Source: Phallusia fumigata (taxonomy: Eukaryota > Chordata > Ascidiacea > Phlebobranchia > Ascidiidae). From it: a DNA stretch of 64,000 nucleotides. Made by a program: the position numbers and the translations under genes. Under the pieces are notes generated by a model. That model did not search any database. It had not been told where the DNA came from and saw nothing but the letters and a program-made list of their open reading frames with translations. The stretch is taken from the NCBI GenBank assembly GCA_008931825.1, contig QXVZ01025581.1, positions 1 to 64,000 of the forward strand. Direction: 5' to 3'. Shown here in pieces: positions 36,701 through 47,772 of the stretch (the first letter of the stretch is position 1; each line of letters begins with the position of its first letter).

Positions 36701-39700
36701 TACTTGACTGTCTGCTTTGATGATGGGAGTTTCCACCTACATATCAAAAACAATCATAATAAAAAAGTAACAAAAGTTAATCAACAAAGTGTCACTGACT
36801 TGATTTATTTGAAAATTTTCTTCGCCAACAAAACAATGCCACCACCAACAGTATTATGAAAGCAACAGCTCCAACTACACTTGCAGCAATTACTATTGTT
36901 TGGTTTCCATTTCCACCAGGTTTATTTGATTCAATGTATATTTGAAACTCAACAACAAGATCATTAAAACCTTCCATTGGTGATTTGATTCTCAACTCAT
37001 AAATTTCTGTATTCGCAGATGTCTGAAAAAATAATTTACATGTAATCAATGGCAAAAAATTTTTGCAAACAACAAACCTCTATTATAAAAACAAATGTTT
37101 GGTTGGTGATATCCTTTTCATCATTTGATAATCTACAGTTGGGACAAACGACGTTCGTGCCTATAAATAAAGAAACCACAACGCCTAAAGTTTCACACTG
37201 CATATGACATAGAATTTTCTTACCATTTTTTGTCAAAGTATATTGAAAAGAAGGCGGGTTGGATGTAAACATAATGAAGCAACTACCATTAATCAGTTTG
37301 TCTGACTGACAATTTGTGTGACTTTCAATTTCTTCTGGTGAATCTATGCAATACTTAAAACTTATATTTTATCATAGGTTAGTTGATGAATTTAGTAACA
37401 AAACCTACAGGTCACATTCAAATAATATTCATCTGTGAAGTTTCCAAAAGCATCACTGGTTTTACACACATAGGTCCCCAAGTCCAGTCTGGTTAAATCA
37501 GTCAAACTCAAAACATTGTTGAAGGGATCAATTTCCCGCATTGGATCTGGTATTTGCCATTCAAATTGTGTGTTGAGTTGAACAAAGTAATCAACTGAGC
37601 AACTTAGTTCAACATTTTCTCCTGCTTTTACAGATGTGGTGTTTGCAACAGGCAAAGTAACCTGGGATGATCCTGCAAAAATAATTCTTTTATCAATTTT
37701 ACCAAAGAAAACAATTGAATAGGTCCACTTAAACTCAACTCAACACTTACTTTCCGTTACCACTGTANCAGTCTGGTTAAATCAGTCAAACTCAAAACAT
37801 TGTTGAAGGGATCAATTTCCCGCATTGGATCTGGTATTTGCCATTCAAATTGTGTGTTGAGTTGAACAAAGTAATCAACTGAGCAACTTAGTTCAACATT
37901 TTCTCCTGCTTTTACAGATGTGGTGTTTGCAACAGGCAAAGTAACCTGGGATGATCCTGCAAAAATAATTCTTTTATCAATTTTACCAAAGAAAACAATT
38001 GAATAGGTCCACTTAAACTCAACTCAACACTTACTTTCCGTTACCACTGTAACATTTAGTTGTGAAACACTGCTACCAGCAATGTTACTTGCATTGCATG
38101 AAACTGATGTTGTTTCTGCAAATTTTTGAGACAAGACACAAGAACTTTTACTATGGACATTTTCTCCAATTTGAAATTCACACTCAGCTGGTGGATTTGC
38201 TTCTCTTGAACAGTTTAAGGTTGCAGTTTGTTCTCCATCAAGGTAAACACCATATTCATTTTCAACATATAAACTACTTGAAGTAACAGCCATCTTGCCA
38301 AGATTTGGTGGATCTGCAAAAGTTTTTTTTAGCAATAAGTTTACTAAATATAAATGACATTTATCACTAACAGAGGACATTAAGTTTAATTGTGCTCTTT
38401 AAATGTGCAAATTGATCTGCAGTGTGACATGTGTAGTTGCCACTGTCGAACTTTGAAATATTGTGTATGTTCAGAATTGCTTGGGTCAGATCAAACTCAT
38501 GCAAATTTGTTGTCACATTCCATTGGAACGATGTATTGAGTTGGTTTTGGTATTCAACACTGCACTTTAGTTCAACATTATCACCTTGCATAATTGTATC
38601 ACACCCAGAATTATCGATGTTAACTTTTCCTGTGATTAAATGTGTAAATAATTAACCAATTTGTGAAAGTGCAAGTGAAACTTATTTAAACATTTCTTAC
38701 GGATTTCAACAACAATTAATTGCAAAGCCTTGGATTGGGCATTTCCAATGATAGTCCCCACAAAACAGGAAACATTGCTTGAAGATGAAACAAGTTCAGT
38801 AATTTGGCAATCAATGTTATTGCTTTTTACAGTTTTGCCATTGTGATAAACCGAGCAGGTTGCAACTGGATTCGCATCATTCAAACAATGGATTGTGACA
38901 TTTTGTGCAGAGTTTAAAAGAAACTTTTCCTCAGAATAAACTACATTTTCTGATGTAAAAATTGCTATGTGCACATCATATGGTGGATCTGTACATGGAT
39001 ATTATTACTTTTCCATATAATACGCTGAATGTTAGGCTCACTTACACTGCACATCTAGAACAGTTACTTGCGATCTCCCAAGTGTGTTATCAAACTCTGT
39101 GTATGGTGTAACAGCTTGACAAGAAACAACTAGATTGTTGTCTGTGCGTGTTGGAATGAATGGTAACTCCACATTCTAGAAAATGGCATGTAATATTTTT
39201 CTGTTATTGGCCTAACATATGATAAATGCACATTACTGCAAGTGCCTCTTGCCATTTCGCAGTTAGCTGTTGACTTTAAACAGCAATTAATTTTCTACAT
39301 TGCTATCAACTGATGAATGTCATTAAAAAAACACAATGTTGTCAGGAACACAAGATACAAACCTGAAGAGTAGCTTAATTAAAAACATTAATTAAAACAT
39401 TAAAATGTATTTACAACATACAAGTTCTGGCAGTTATGTTTGTAATTATACAGTGTTATTTGGTGTTACAAATTTAAGACTTTCACTGTCCAAATACAAA
39501 CAAACTTTAAAAATTGCTGTTATTATAAACTTTTCTCACCTCTTCATTTGGTTTTACATTTTTATTTAATTTGATTGATTATTCATCATGTGATAGAGTA
39601 AAATAGTTATAGTAATAAAGACATAACATAGGTCCTTTTTCACAAAAACATATGTTTAACACATTTAAACTTTAATATAAACAAAATAAAACAAATAAGG

Positions 39701-42700
39701 GAACTTACTACAACAAGTATAACCAGAAATGCAAACAACATGACATTTTTAATAAAGGTTTGAAACAACAACTAAATACCCTTCAAAAATATGTCTACTT
39801 TTATGTTGTGTTTGTCTGAATACAACTTACCTTTGAAACATTATCATAAAGAGTTGTTTCAAAATAATAAGTTGAATTTATTCCTGTTGGATATTGGTCT
39901 TCATATTGGCAATGAAATAACAAAGTAAGGTTTTCTATTGTGGTAAATGGAGAATCAATTGATCCATTGATTGAGAGCGTTGGAGTTGGAGCTGTACAAA
40001 ACACATGTTTACGTGTTTTAATTGCACTGTGCTACTTTCTTCAACTGCAACAAAATAAAACAAGCCTTACCAAACCAGCATTCAACCATATTTTCACGAT
40101 CCCATTGAGCAGTTGACAAACATTTTGTGTTGCTATTAGTAACTGGTGTTCCACTGTTTGTAAACAAACGTCCATTGTTTGTACAAGTGAATTCTCCTGA
40201 TGTTTCATAAAAACCATTTGGAGCCGACACAAAGACATTGTGACCAGACGTATTTCGGCATTCTGAAACAATAACACATTTACACACATGAAACTGAAAC
40301 ACTTTTCATTCCTCATTTTTAAAGTTGACTGAACCACCACCTTGGGTACCAAATGGGGCGACAAAGTTAAAAACAGTTTCCCTACAATCAATATCGTTGT
40401 AAACAGCATTTTAATTCTAACATCTAATCCCCCAATGACTTGCCCAAACCGCTTGGATTTTAACAAGGGTAACAGTACAAAAAAATATATAACTGTGGAA
40501 AAAGTGTCGTGTTTATTTTTTGTGCTGAAATGCGGTATTTTCACTCAAAATTAATTTCCGAAATTTCGCGTTTTTACCTAAAAAATTATTTTTTAGCGCC
40601 AAAATCCTAGTAAATCAAATATCATCACTGTCGCGCCACCACAATCTATCATCATTTGGGTCTTTTAAAAATTAAAGACATTTACAAACTCGAGGTAGCC
40701 AAACTGTTGCACACGTTTCATGCTGGTGCTCTACCCTTCACATACAACTCCCTGTTTGCACCTATTACGTCAGTCCACAATCACAACACCAGAAGCGCTG
40801 ACTGCCACAATTATTTCCACCCCAATTACTACAACAATACGCATCCTCCATATCTGAAACATCCCCGCTCCCAGCCCACTCACACACCACATTACTTAAA
40901 ATACAGCTTTGTTTTGTATTTGTCTTCCTTCGCATAATACCTCTTTCCATTTTTTCCTCTAGTTTTATCTTAGTATGTTTTTATCGTTTTCGTTATTTTT
41001 CACCTTTATTAACTCATACTAATGATTACATTAACTAGTCACACACAAAAGAACAAAAAACTGCCGTAGGATTTGACTGTTTCAGATCAACCAATCTGGA
41101 TGAGGATTATGCAGCACCTTCCACACTGAACTACCATCTGAGATCTCCGCCATCGATCTTACGAAAGCAGAGGAGGGGATGCGCGGAGGCAACTGGCAGA
41201 CCACTCGCACCTCGCCGTCATTGACTGTCCTCGGGACACCTGGGTCTGCCTACCGGATCACAGGAAACGTTCCGAGGAACCACGCTGGTATTTCCGTTTA
41301 GGCGGGTTTCATTTGGCCAGCAGGGCCTGCGGGTTCGACGACCATTTTATGCAACCGGCTGTACCCCGTCAGTTTGTGCGGTTCGAGGCATGGTAAAATA
41401 CCAATCAAGTTTTTATGTCCTTTAAGCGGGATTTCCACCAGACGCGGTTAACGGTGGCGGCTGGCGAAGCGTAGCAGCTGCGGTTGTGCGCGTATTTTCC
41501 ACGAGACGCGAAAGGGGGCTTCACACCAGCAGTGCGGTTGCGGCAACGCGGCGGCAAATCATTTTTATTGGCAAGAAAACTAAGCCAATTTGGTCGCTAA
41601 TTTGAGTGTTTCTGCGTCGAAAAATCGTTGAGGGAATTTAAGTTAGTTCCACTTGGACACAAAGCACTAATTTATTGCACAATTTCCATCGATATTTCAT
41701 TAACTTTCTTTTCTAAATATCGATTAAAAATTCAAGAAACTATCAATCTACAAACAAAACTACTTAAAACTACTAAAAATTAATCACAACAAGCCGAATA
41801 CCCCATAAAAACAAAGTTCTTCACCCAACAAGCACCGCGGCCGACGGAAAAGTTAAATCAGATTTAACAAGCACCGTCAGCCACTTCAACCGAGAAAATC
41901 ACTTCGCTTGCCGCGAGATCAAAAACCGCACCGTTACCGTTAACCGCGTCTGGAGTGAATCCCCAATTTGTTGTAATTTAACAGAGTTGGCAACCCTAAG
42001 TGATGGGGAGTTTTCAGTCACTTATTTTTATAAGTTCACTTCAATTTTTAAGCTGGTTTTTATTCACAGTTTGTGGAAACGGCTTAAGTTTCTTGCGCAT
42101 TTGGCCCGTGGTGCACAAAACTAAGACTTTTCCTTGTGTTAATTAAAAGACATTGTGATATTCACGTATTCTACGACCTTAAAATAGGTGTGCAAACAAA
42201 AGTCTTCCAATCGTGGTCAACAGAATCGTATTTGCAATGCTTTCTTAAACTATTTACTACAGTAGTGTATAAAATAGCTGTTAAAGAATAAGTCTTATTT
42301 TGCAAGCAGTTTAAAATGCTTGATTTGATGTTTATAAGTTTTTCAAGATAAAGATATTTTTAAAAGTTTCATTGTAAACACTTACCTTTGATAGTAATGT
42401 TCCTTGTTATTGATGGATCAATATATGTCGTGTCAAACGTTACCACGCTGTTGTTTAAAGTAAAATTTCTGGGTAATGTTACACCAAACGTTGTGTTCAA
42501 ACAAGGTTTGTTCCATTCAACCGTCGAATACAAACCAGACAAGTTAAATGGATCAAGTGTGTACGTTAGTGGGTTACAAACAGTATCTATTTTGCACCAA
42601 AAATAACTGGATTGGTCAGTGAAATCGTCCCACGATACGTCCCATATGACATTCGGCGGGTTTTCCCAAGTCGTATTGCATGCACTGTACCAATACATCA

Positions 42701-43146
42701 TTCCACTGTAGTTTGCCGCCCAAGTTGCTTGATTCGGTTTTAAACTTCCTTAAAACAACACCCAAAAGTAATCGCTCTACGTCTTTTACACATAGAACAG
42801 TTTAAAATTTGCATAATTTTGTGTGTAATTACTCTAGTAGTTCTTTTACAGAGACATATTGAGAAATGCATAAGTTCTGAAGTCGGTTGGTTTAAAATTT
42901 TGTGGTTAGTAGATTTTGACAAACAAAAATCTCATTGAAAAGTATTTTTTGACAGTTAATTACTGGGGACTGTAAGTATTTTCTAAAGTTTTTTTGCAAC
43001 AACAATTTTTTTCTTTACACTAAATGATTTACACAATACTACAAATGATGTCACATTTGCTTACCACATGTTACTTCTAGTCGTGCGCATGTCAATAAAC
43101 TACCGCAAAATAACCAAAACACAACAACAAGAATATGATTTCCCAT
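33721..43146 (-). CDS. IgR3: sushi + five-Ig receptor with the longest NPxY/YxxV array
   Basis: Exons in coding order: 43065-43146, 42386-42748, 40071-40262, 39831-39991, 39046-39175, 38701-38988, 38372-38629, 38035-38313, 37409-37672, 37224-37343, 37078-37160, 36800-37022, 36683-36736, 36513-36557, 36370-36456, 35646-35729, 35270-35338, 34804-34896, 34303-34350, 33945-34016, 33796-33855, 33721-33737; 1023 residues. Signal peptide, then a B-type N-domain (about 28-148) unlike that of IgR1/2/5 but shared with IgR4. Sushi to 212; five Ig-like domains to 672; juxtamembrane domain with CPNC; transmembrane helix about 781-804. The tail of about 219 residues has NPIYGAS, NPLYGGL, NPLYTSA and NPLYGSH, alternating with EYSTVDV, ETYAQVDL, ELYAEVDK and DVYAQVDK, then KPPIKKKP. 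The Ig5 exon is partly duplicated in the assembly at 37769-38051, which this model skips. The acceptor of 33796-33855 is weak. Head-to-head with PRT3. A polyadenylation signal lies near 33600 on this strand. Confidence 0.82.
35425..35470 (+). mobile_element. Possible SINE remnant with pol III B box
   Basis: GGTTCGAATCCCAGG is an exact B-box-like sequence within an IgR3 tail intron. No A box or 3' tail could be defined, so only a fragment is claimed. Confidence 0.3.
37485..38051. repeat. Exact 283 bp tandem duplication around a single N
   Basis: 37485-37767 is repeated base for base at 37769-38051, with the N at 37768 between them. The unit runs from within the Ig5 exon through its acceptor intron to the end of Ig4. 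The second copy of the Ig5 exon is incomplete and has no 3' end. An exact repeat meeting at an N is typical of two contigs joined without merging their overlap. Confidence 0.85.
40650..40960 (+). mobile_element. LINE fragment (end of a reverse-transcriptase ORF)
   Basis: The forward frame reads LKIKDIYKLEVAKLLHTFHA, then LPFTYNSLF and VHNHNTRSA. This is the post-polymerase region typical of non-LTR retrotransposon ORF2 (I..IY.L..A.....F, VH...TRSA). Only this 3' part is present; it lies in the intron between the N-domain and sushi exons of IgR3. The clade cannot be assigned from so short a piece. Confidence 0.7.
41065..41400. other. GC-rich insert of unknown type
   Basis: Markedly richer in G and C than its surroundings, inside the same IgR3 intron. 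No terminal repeats, frame or B box pair could be settled. It is probably mobile-element debris. Confidence 0.35.
41426..41964. mobile_element. Terminal-inverted-repeat MITE, copy 1
   Basis: The left end carries CACCAGACGCGGTTAACGG and the right end carries the inverse, CCGTTAACCGCGTCTGG followed by AGTGAATCCCC. Inside lies a GC-rich tract with GCGGTTGCGGCAACGCGGCG. A second copy is at 53129-53722. No transposase. The GGGGATTC ends with TTA-like flanks could suit PIF/Harbinger, but the superfamily is not settled. Confidence 0.7.
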
Positions 43147-43432
43147 GTCCTGACTTATAGTAAAGCTTAATTCTTTTAGCTTCCAACCTTCGCTTGTAAC
43201 GGTCTTCAACCAAAAAGTGTTTCACACGGTCGTTTTTTCGCCTATGTTTGCCAGACAACTACGCAAACAACCCACGTGACCGTTTTGCAGGTAGTCTGAA
43301 GTCTCGCGAGCTTAGCGTTATGTTGCCTGGTTGAAGCAGGATAAGAAGCTTCAGTTCAAAAACAAATTCAGGTTTCATTACTGGCTGGAACATATAGTTT
43401 GTTTGTCAGCAATCCATGCATACATTTACAAA
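43147..43432. promoter_or_regulatory. Shared divergent promoter interval, IgR3/PRT3
   Basis: Only 286 bp separate the start codons of IgR3 (-) and PRT3 (+), so the two transcription units must share or overlap control sequence. No TATA box is evident. Confidence 0.6.
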
Positions 43433-45310
43433 ATGTGCATGCGAAATATTTTTCAAAATTTAACAGTCATTACAGTTTGTTTTTGGTTTAGCGTATCTGC
43501 TCAAATAGGTTTGTACAAGTTTGATTGGTAAATATCAGAAAATTGGTTGGAAACGTTTTGTTTTTTAGTTGATGTACATCTTTCCGCGAACGAATACTAC
43601 TTTGCGGGAACAGAAGTTGGCGTCCAGGTCGTTCTAGCAGGAGATTCTTTTACTATGTACTGGGAAATAAACAAAACGGTACTTTTTAGTCGTTGTAAAT
43701 CATTCAAAACACGCTTACTTCTTCATAATTTTTGTTAGGAAGTTGCTTTTTGTCAACTAGTAAGCGGTTTGAGTGGGTGTGATACAATACTTGGAACAGA
43801 ATATGATGGCAGAGTGGGAGTCAGGTAAGCAAATGCAGGTTTTAACGTAGCAAAACATACCTTTTTGAGATACTTTAAGGTTCTGTTTGTAGTCGGCGCA
43901 AAACATTGTATTGTTTTTCTGATATTAGGCCTAGTAGTAGCTATGATACACTTTTTTGGAAGAAATGACTGCTTACAAATATCGCAACTGACAGATATGA
44001 AAAAGCTTTGTTTAAAATTCAAGTTGAACATAGTTAGTGGATGCAAAAATAAATGAATATGTAACAGGTCTGAGACGAGAAAGTTTTTTTTAAACCTCAA
44101 CACTACGACATCTGATCATCAGACAACGATATCTGTGCTAAACACCGGAAAAACCGAAATAAGTGCTGTCCAATTTACTGTAACATCTGGTAAGTTTTAA
44201 AATGATGTTTAATGGTCAAAAGTATAACTACATTTGACTTAAATAATTAGTAACCAACTTGTTTTGTCAAACATTTTCGTGCAAAATGCTGCCATATGTT
44301 TGTTTGTAAAGTATGATTATACGTTTGTAAGTTTACACTTAAATGTTGTATGCATCATGTTCAACACGAGTTTGGCAAGAATATTAATTGTTGTTGTTTT
44401 TCCTTTTTTCACTGGGTTCGACCCGGGCTCAGTCCAAAGACGAATCCCGATCAGGTTTTTTATGTCTGTGTATGGGTCGAGCGCCTCAGTCCATTCGACC
44501 AAGCGTTTTACAACAAAGGCTATAGTTGGTCGACAGCTCTCTCTAGCGGATATAGATTTTAACGAGATGAGTTTGTGTAAAGCTGAATATTCGACCTTTT
44601 TAGCAACAAATAGGAAGCAACCGATACCTGTTGGTGTTAACACGCGGATGGTGTTTACTTGTGTTTGCTCAAATGTAATGCTAGTTTTCCAACTGTTTGA
44701 TTAGGTTTTACAGGTTGTGGGTTCTAATCCTGTCTCAGTCGCTCGAGCGTCCTTGAGAAAGAAACTTAGGTGACAACCAATTGTAACTGGGTCCGATTAG
44801 AGTTTGGCGATACTACATGCAAGTAACGGGGATGCGAACAAAGATTGTTTTGCAAGCTTTTTCATTGCGAACTGCAGCATTCAATAGTTGATGAGCTTGT
44901 TTATTGAAAAGGACAAAAAGGGTCTTAATTAATAAAGCCAACAAAACCATAAATGTTAGTGTTAATTACAAAAGGAAATGGATAAGGCTACTTTTCCGAA
45001 CAGAAAACATTCTTCACACCTTGCGTACAATCGCAATAACTACCTGCCACTTCAGAATACTCTTTGCTTTTACAAGCTCTTACATAAGTCCACTAATTAA
45101 GAATGGTGAATAAAGGGCATTGACAAAGTTATTTGTTCACCCAATCGGAAACGTTTACCAAAATGTGATCGTGATATTTTGTAGTAACATGTCAGTTACC
45201 AGAAGCAATAAACTGTGGTTGCCAAAACGACTGCAGTTTTTCTTCGTCGAGCGTGGATCCAGTTAATGTTGATGAAATTGTTAAGCTGACCTGCCNAAGC
45301 TTGATGAATG
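43433..45310 (+). CDS. PRT3: partner-family gene, cut at an assembly gap
   Basis: Exons: 43433-43508, 43569-43678, 43739-43824, 44068-44189 and 45203 to the N at 45296. The start methionine could also be 43439. The signal peptide is NIFQNLTVITVCFWFSV. Exons 2-4 have the same phases (1, 0, 2, 1) and nearly the same lengths as PRT1, PRT2 and PRT4, and exon 3 is 86 bp as in PRT4; the TMYWEIN block matches IYWHLN. The next recognisable exon has NCGCQNDCSF and KLTC, matching exon 6 of PRT1 (DCGCGTSCEF, DMTC). The sushi-like exon 5 was not found; that intron instead holds SINE sequence. Reading is lost at the N and no later exons were recognised. It is either a broken gene or one damaged by the assembly. 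Confidence 0.65.
44705..44800 (+). mobile_element. tRNA-derived SINE, copy 1
   Basis: Contains TTGTGGGTTCTAATCCTGTC (B-box-like) and AGAAACTTAGG, shared with the copies at 46430 and 46855. It lies in the PRT3 intron where the sushi exon would be expected. Confidence 0.55.
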
Positions 45311-46429
45311 GAACAGAGAGGAAAACACAAAAGTTTGGAAACTAAATTGTTTTTAGAAAACGTTTTTCAATTCTTGCATATTTCTAATCAGTAATTGTAT
45401 CGCGAGCTTGTGATTTTGGTCACTTTTTTTTTATATGCATAGGTTTCGTCGTTTAAAGGCTGTGAACCAATACTGATGTACTTAGCCCTTAGCGTTAATC
45501 AAACATCTTTTTAATCCAGATGAATCACCACTTTGTAAGTATAGAGGCGCTCAAATACCAACAACAAATTTGTCGGTTTGTGCTTTGTACTTTCACGTAA
45601 CAGATGTAGCTGGTTTGGTTAAAGCAACATCAAGGAAGCATTCATGTTTGACATGATTATGCGTTGTCCGAATGATAGATGAGTCTCTAAACAAATCTAT
45701 GCCCCGTAATGTTACCCTACGTTCAAATAGAACTCTGCGACCAAAAGACTGACCCGGTAAAAACCTTAGCTATATTTCGATGCGTTATCTGAGGAACGTG
45801 TACTTGTTATGCATGACTTCTCCAAGTGGGGTTCTATTGTTAAATAAGTGTGGTGAAAAATTTGGGCGTTAATTTTAACCCTTGCGGTCTTCACATTCTT
45901 GACCTTAGCTTTTACGTTAATGATTGTCTTGCGTCTGTTGAGAGTACAGAGCTTGCGATTGCTATACGCCTAAAAGACACACCCGTGATCCTCCTGAAGA
46001 AAAAATTGTTATAAATGCACCTTTTTGCCGACGCCTAAAACTTTGCTAGTGAAACACGGCCACATGCGCGCATCATAGACAGCTCGAAGAAACGCTAATT
46101 TAAAAACATCCTGTCGTTCTCCATTACACACTCCAACAATTTCGTCTGCCGCAGCATTTACAGCAAATTTAAATCGCCGGATGAGCTTATGGAACTGGAT
46201 TTGCTTCTTGTCCAGTCGAAGCTCTGAAGTGAGTTTAACGCTGCAAAACAGCGAAGGGGCATGCAGAAAATTTGGATTAAATTCGGTCACAAATTAGCCA
46301 TCCTAAAGTTGCTGTTCAGCTTTCGTTTTTGTTAATAAACAATAAAAAAATGATAAACATACAGGTGTTGTGTCAGGGTTGTTTTGTTTGAGATTCCAAA
46401 TTAGTAACGCATCTCCTGTCACAAGGTGG
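45311..46429. other. Intergenic region after PRT3
   Basis: No exon could be tied to either family. The reverse-strand frame 46009-46290 has no recognised domain. Confidence 0.35.
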
Positions 46430-46600
46430 CGCTGTCTGGCATTTGACTATAGCCTGCACAGACGCTGCAATATGCTCGTAAGATTGTGGGTTCTAATCTT
46501 GTCTCGCTCACTTGCGTTTCCGTGATCGAGAAACTTAAGCGGGCATTGCTCCAACCCAGTAAATCCCGATGGGTTGACTCGAAGTCATCAACATCAAAAA
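46430..46600 (+). mobile_element. tRNA-derived SINE, copy 2
   Basis: An A-box-like TAGCCTGCACAGA is followed by the B-box-like GGTTCTAATC. The shared body GAGAAACTTAAGCGGGCATT and GATGGGTTGA follows, with an A-rich 3' end. The starting GTGGCGCTGTC segment is also seen at 29711. Confidence 0.6.
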
Positions 46601-46731
46601 ATTAAATAAAATATGATCCAACGGAACTGGAATAAGACAGGTAGCTCGACGGTCGACCCAGTATAAGCATAACGTATTCCGACGTTGTTCCGCCCTCCGA
46701 GGATAAAAATGAAACAAGGAAGCATACAAAT

Positions 46732-47153
46732 AAACGGTCTCAAGCCACTTGCAAATTATCTCAATTGTTTTGTTCAGTGTGTAATTTCTGTTTCCCTTTA
46801 TGGATGACGACAAGCAACGTGTTAATGCTCTTCATAGGGGCGACATTGTCTGACTGCCCTACGTTTGAAGTCCAATGGCTTGCACAAACGCTGAAAGCGG
46901 CCAGGATGTCACGCGACTGCCTCGCAAGGTTGTGGATTCTAATCCTGTCTCGGTCGCTTGCGTTTACCTGAATAAGAAACTTAAGCGGCATTGCTGCACC
47001 CGATGGGTTGACCCAAATTAAAATCATCATCTTAAAATGAAAAAAAAATGGCTCATCAGAACTGCAATGAGGCAAGTACGTCGCCGGTGAACTCATTGTG
47101 AGAAAGGCACATTCAGACGATTGAGTAAATTTACAAGTGGCTTGAGACCGTTT
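46732..47153. mobile_element. Inverted-repeat MITE with a SINE inside
   Basis: The left end AAACGGTCTCAAGCCACTTG is matched by the inverted right end CAAGTGGCTTGAGACCGTTT. The SINE copy at 46855-47035 lies inside. A second partial copy starts at 47178 in direct orientation and shares the left 120 bp (ATGGATGACGACAAGCAA). The facing ends at 47134-47197 form a strong hairpin. Confidence 0.65.
46855..47035 (+). mobile_element. tRNA-derived SINE, copy 3
   Basis: Has ATTCTAATCCTGTCTCGGTC, AGAAACTTAAGCGGCATTGC and GATGGGTTGACCC, and ends in an A/T-rich tail. Nested in the MITE at 46732-47153. Confidence 0.6.
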
Positions 47154-47295
47154 GCTTCCTTTCTCATCGATTGGCGGAAAACGGTCTCAAGCCACTTGCA
47201 AATTCACTCAATTGTTTTGTACAATTTTTGTTTTCCTATATGGATGACGACAAGCAAACGTATTACTGCACTTCATAAGGGCGACATCGAAAAGT

Positions 47296-47772
47296 AAAGA
47301 TCGCGTTTGTTCTTACTGTAAACTGAAATAAATCATAACCCCGTAAACATCCACATCTAGTGTTTGTGCCAATACCTAAACAGGAGAATAGCTACTGCAG
47401 AACATGATGTTGTCACTTAAACCAAATTGTTAACATAAACATACTTGCAAATAATGCGCCAGAACAACATTCAAACAGTCGTGTATAAATTAGGTATTTA
47501 GGTAAATTACAAATACACTTGAATTTCGCTCATGAACTAATAGGCCTAGTATAGCAAATAGGTTTTCGCAACATAAAAATCACTTGGGTGATAATGACAC
47601 ACATTTAGTCATTTGACACTCTGCTGATATCACAGGTTAATATTTGATGTAGGTAACAACTTTTACTTTGGTAAACGCTGTTCAAACAGAGTAGATGTTT
47701 TGGAACAGTTGGTTCGTCTTTGGTTTTCGGTGAAGTGATTTGAATTTGATTTGTAACAAGAAAAAGTTTTAG
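47296..47772. other. Upstream region of IgR4
   Basis: AT-rich sequence containing the presumed promoter of IgR4. No divergent partner exon was found here, unlike the other receptor genes. Confidence 0.4.

Noticed and set aside
37757-37939. A sixth Ig domain in IgR3
   Set aside because: It is an exact copy of part of the Ig5 exon next to an N, has no 3' half and no donor, so it is taken as an assembly duplicate.
46009-46290. A 93-residue reverse-strand frame as a partner gene for IgR4
   Set aside because: It has none of the conserved partner-family blocks and no fitting exon phases.
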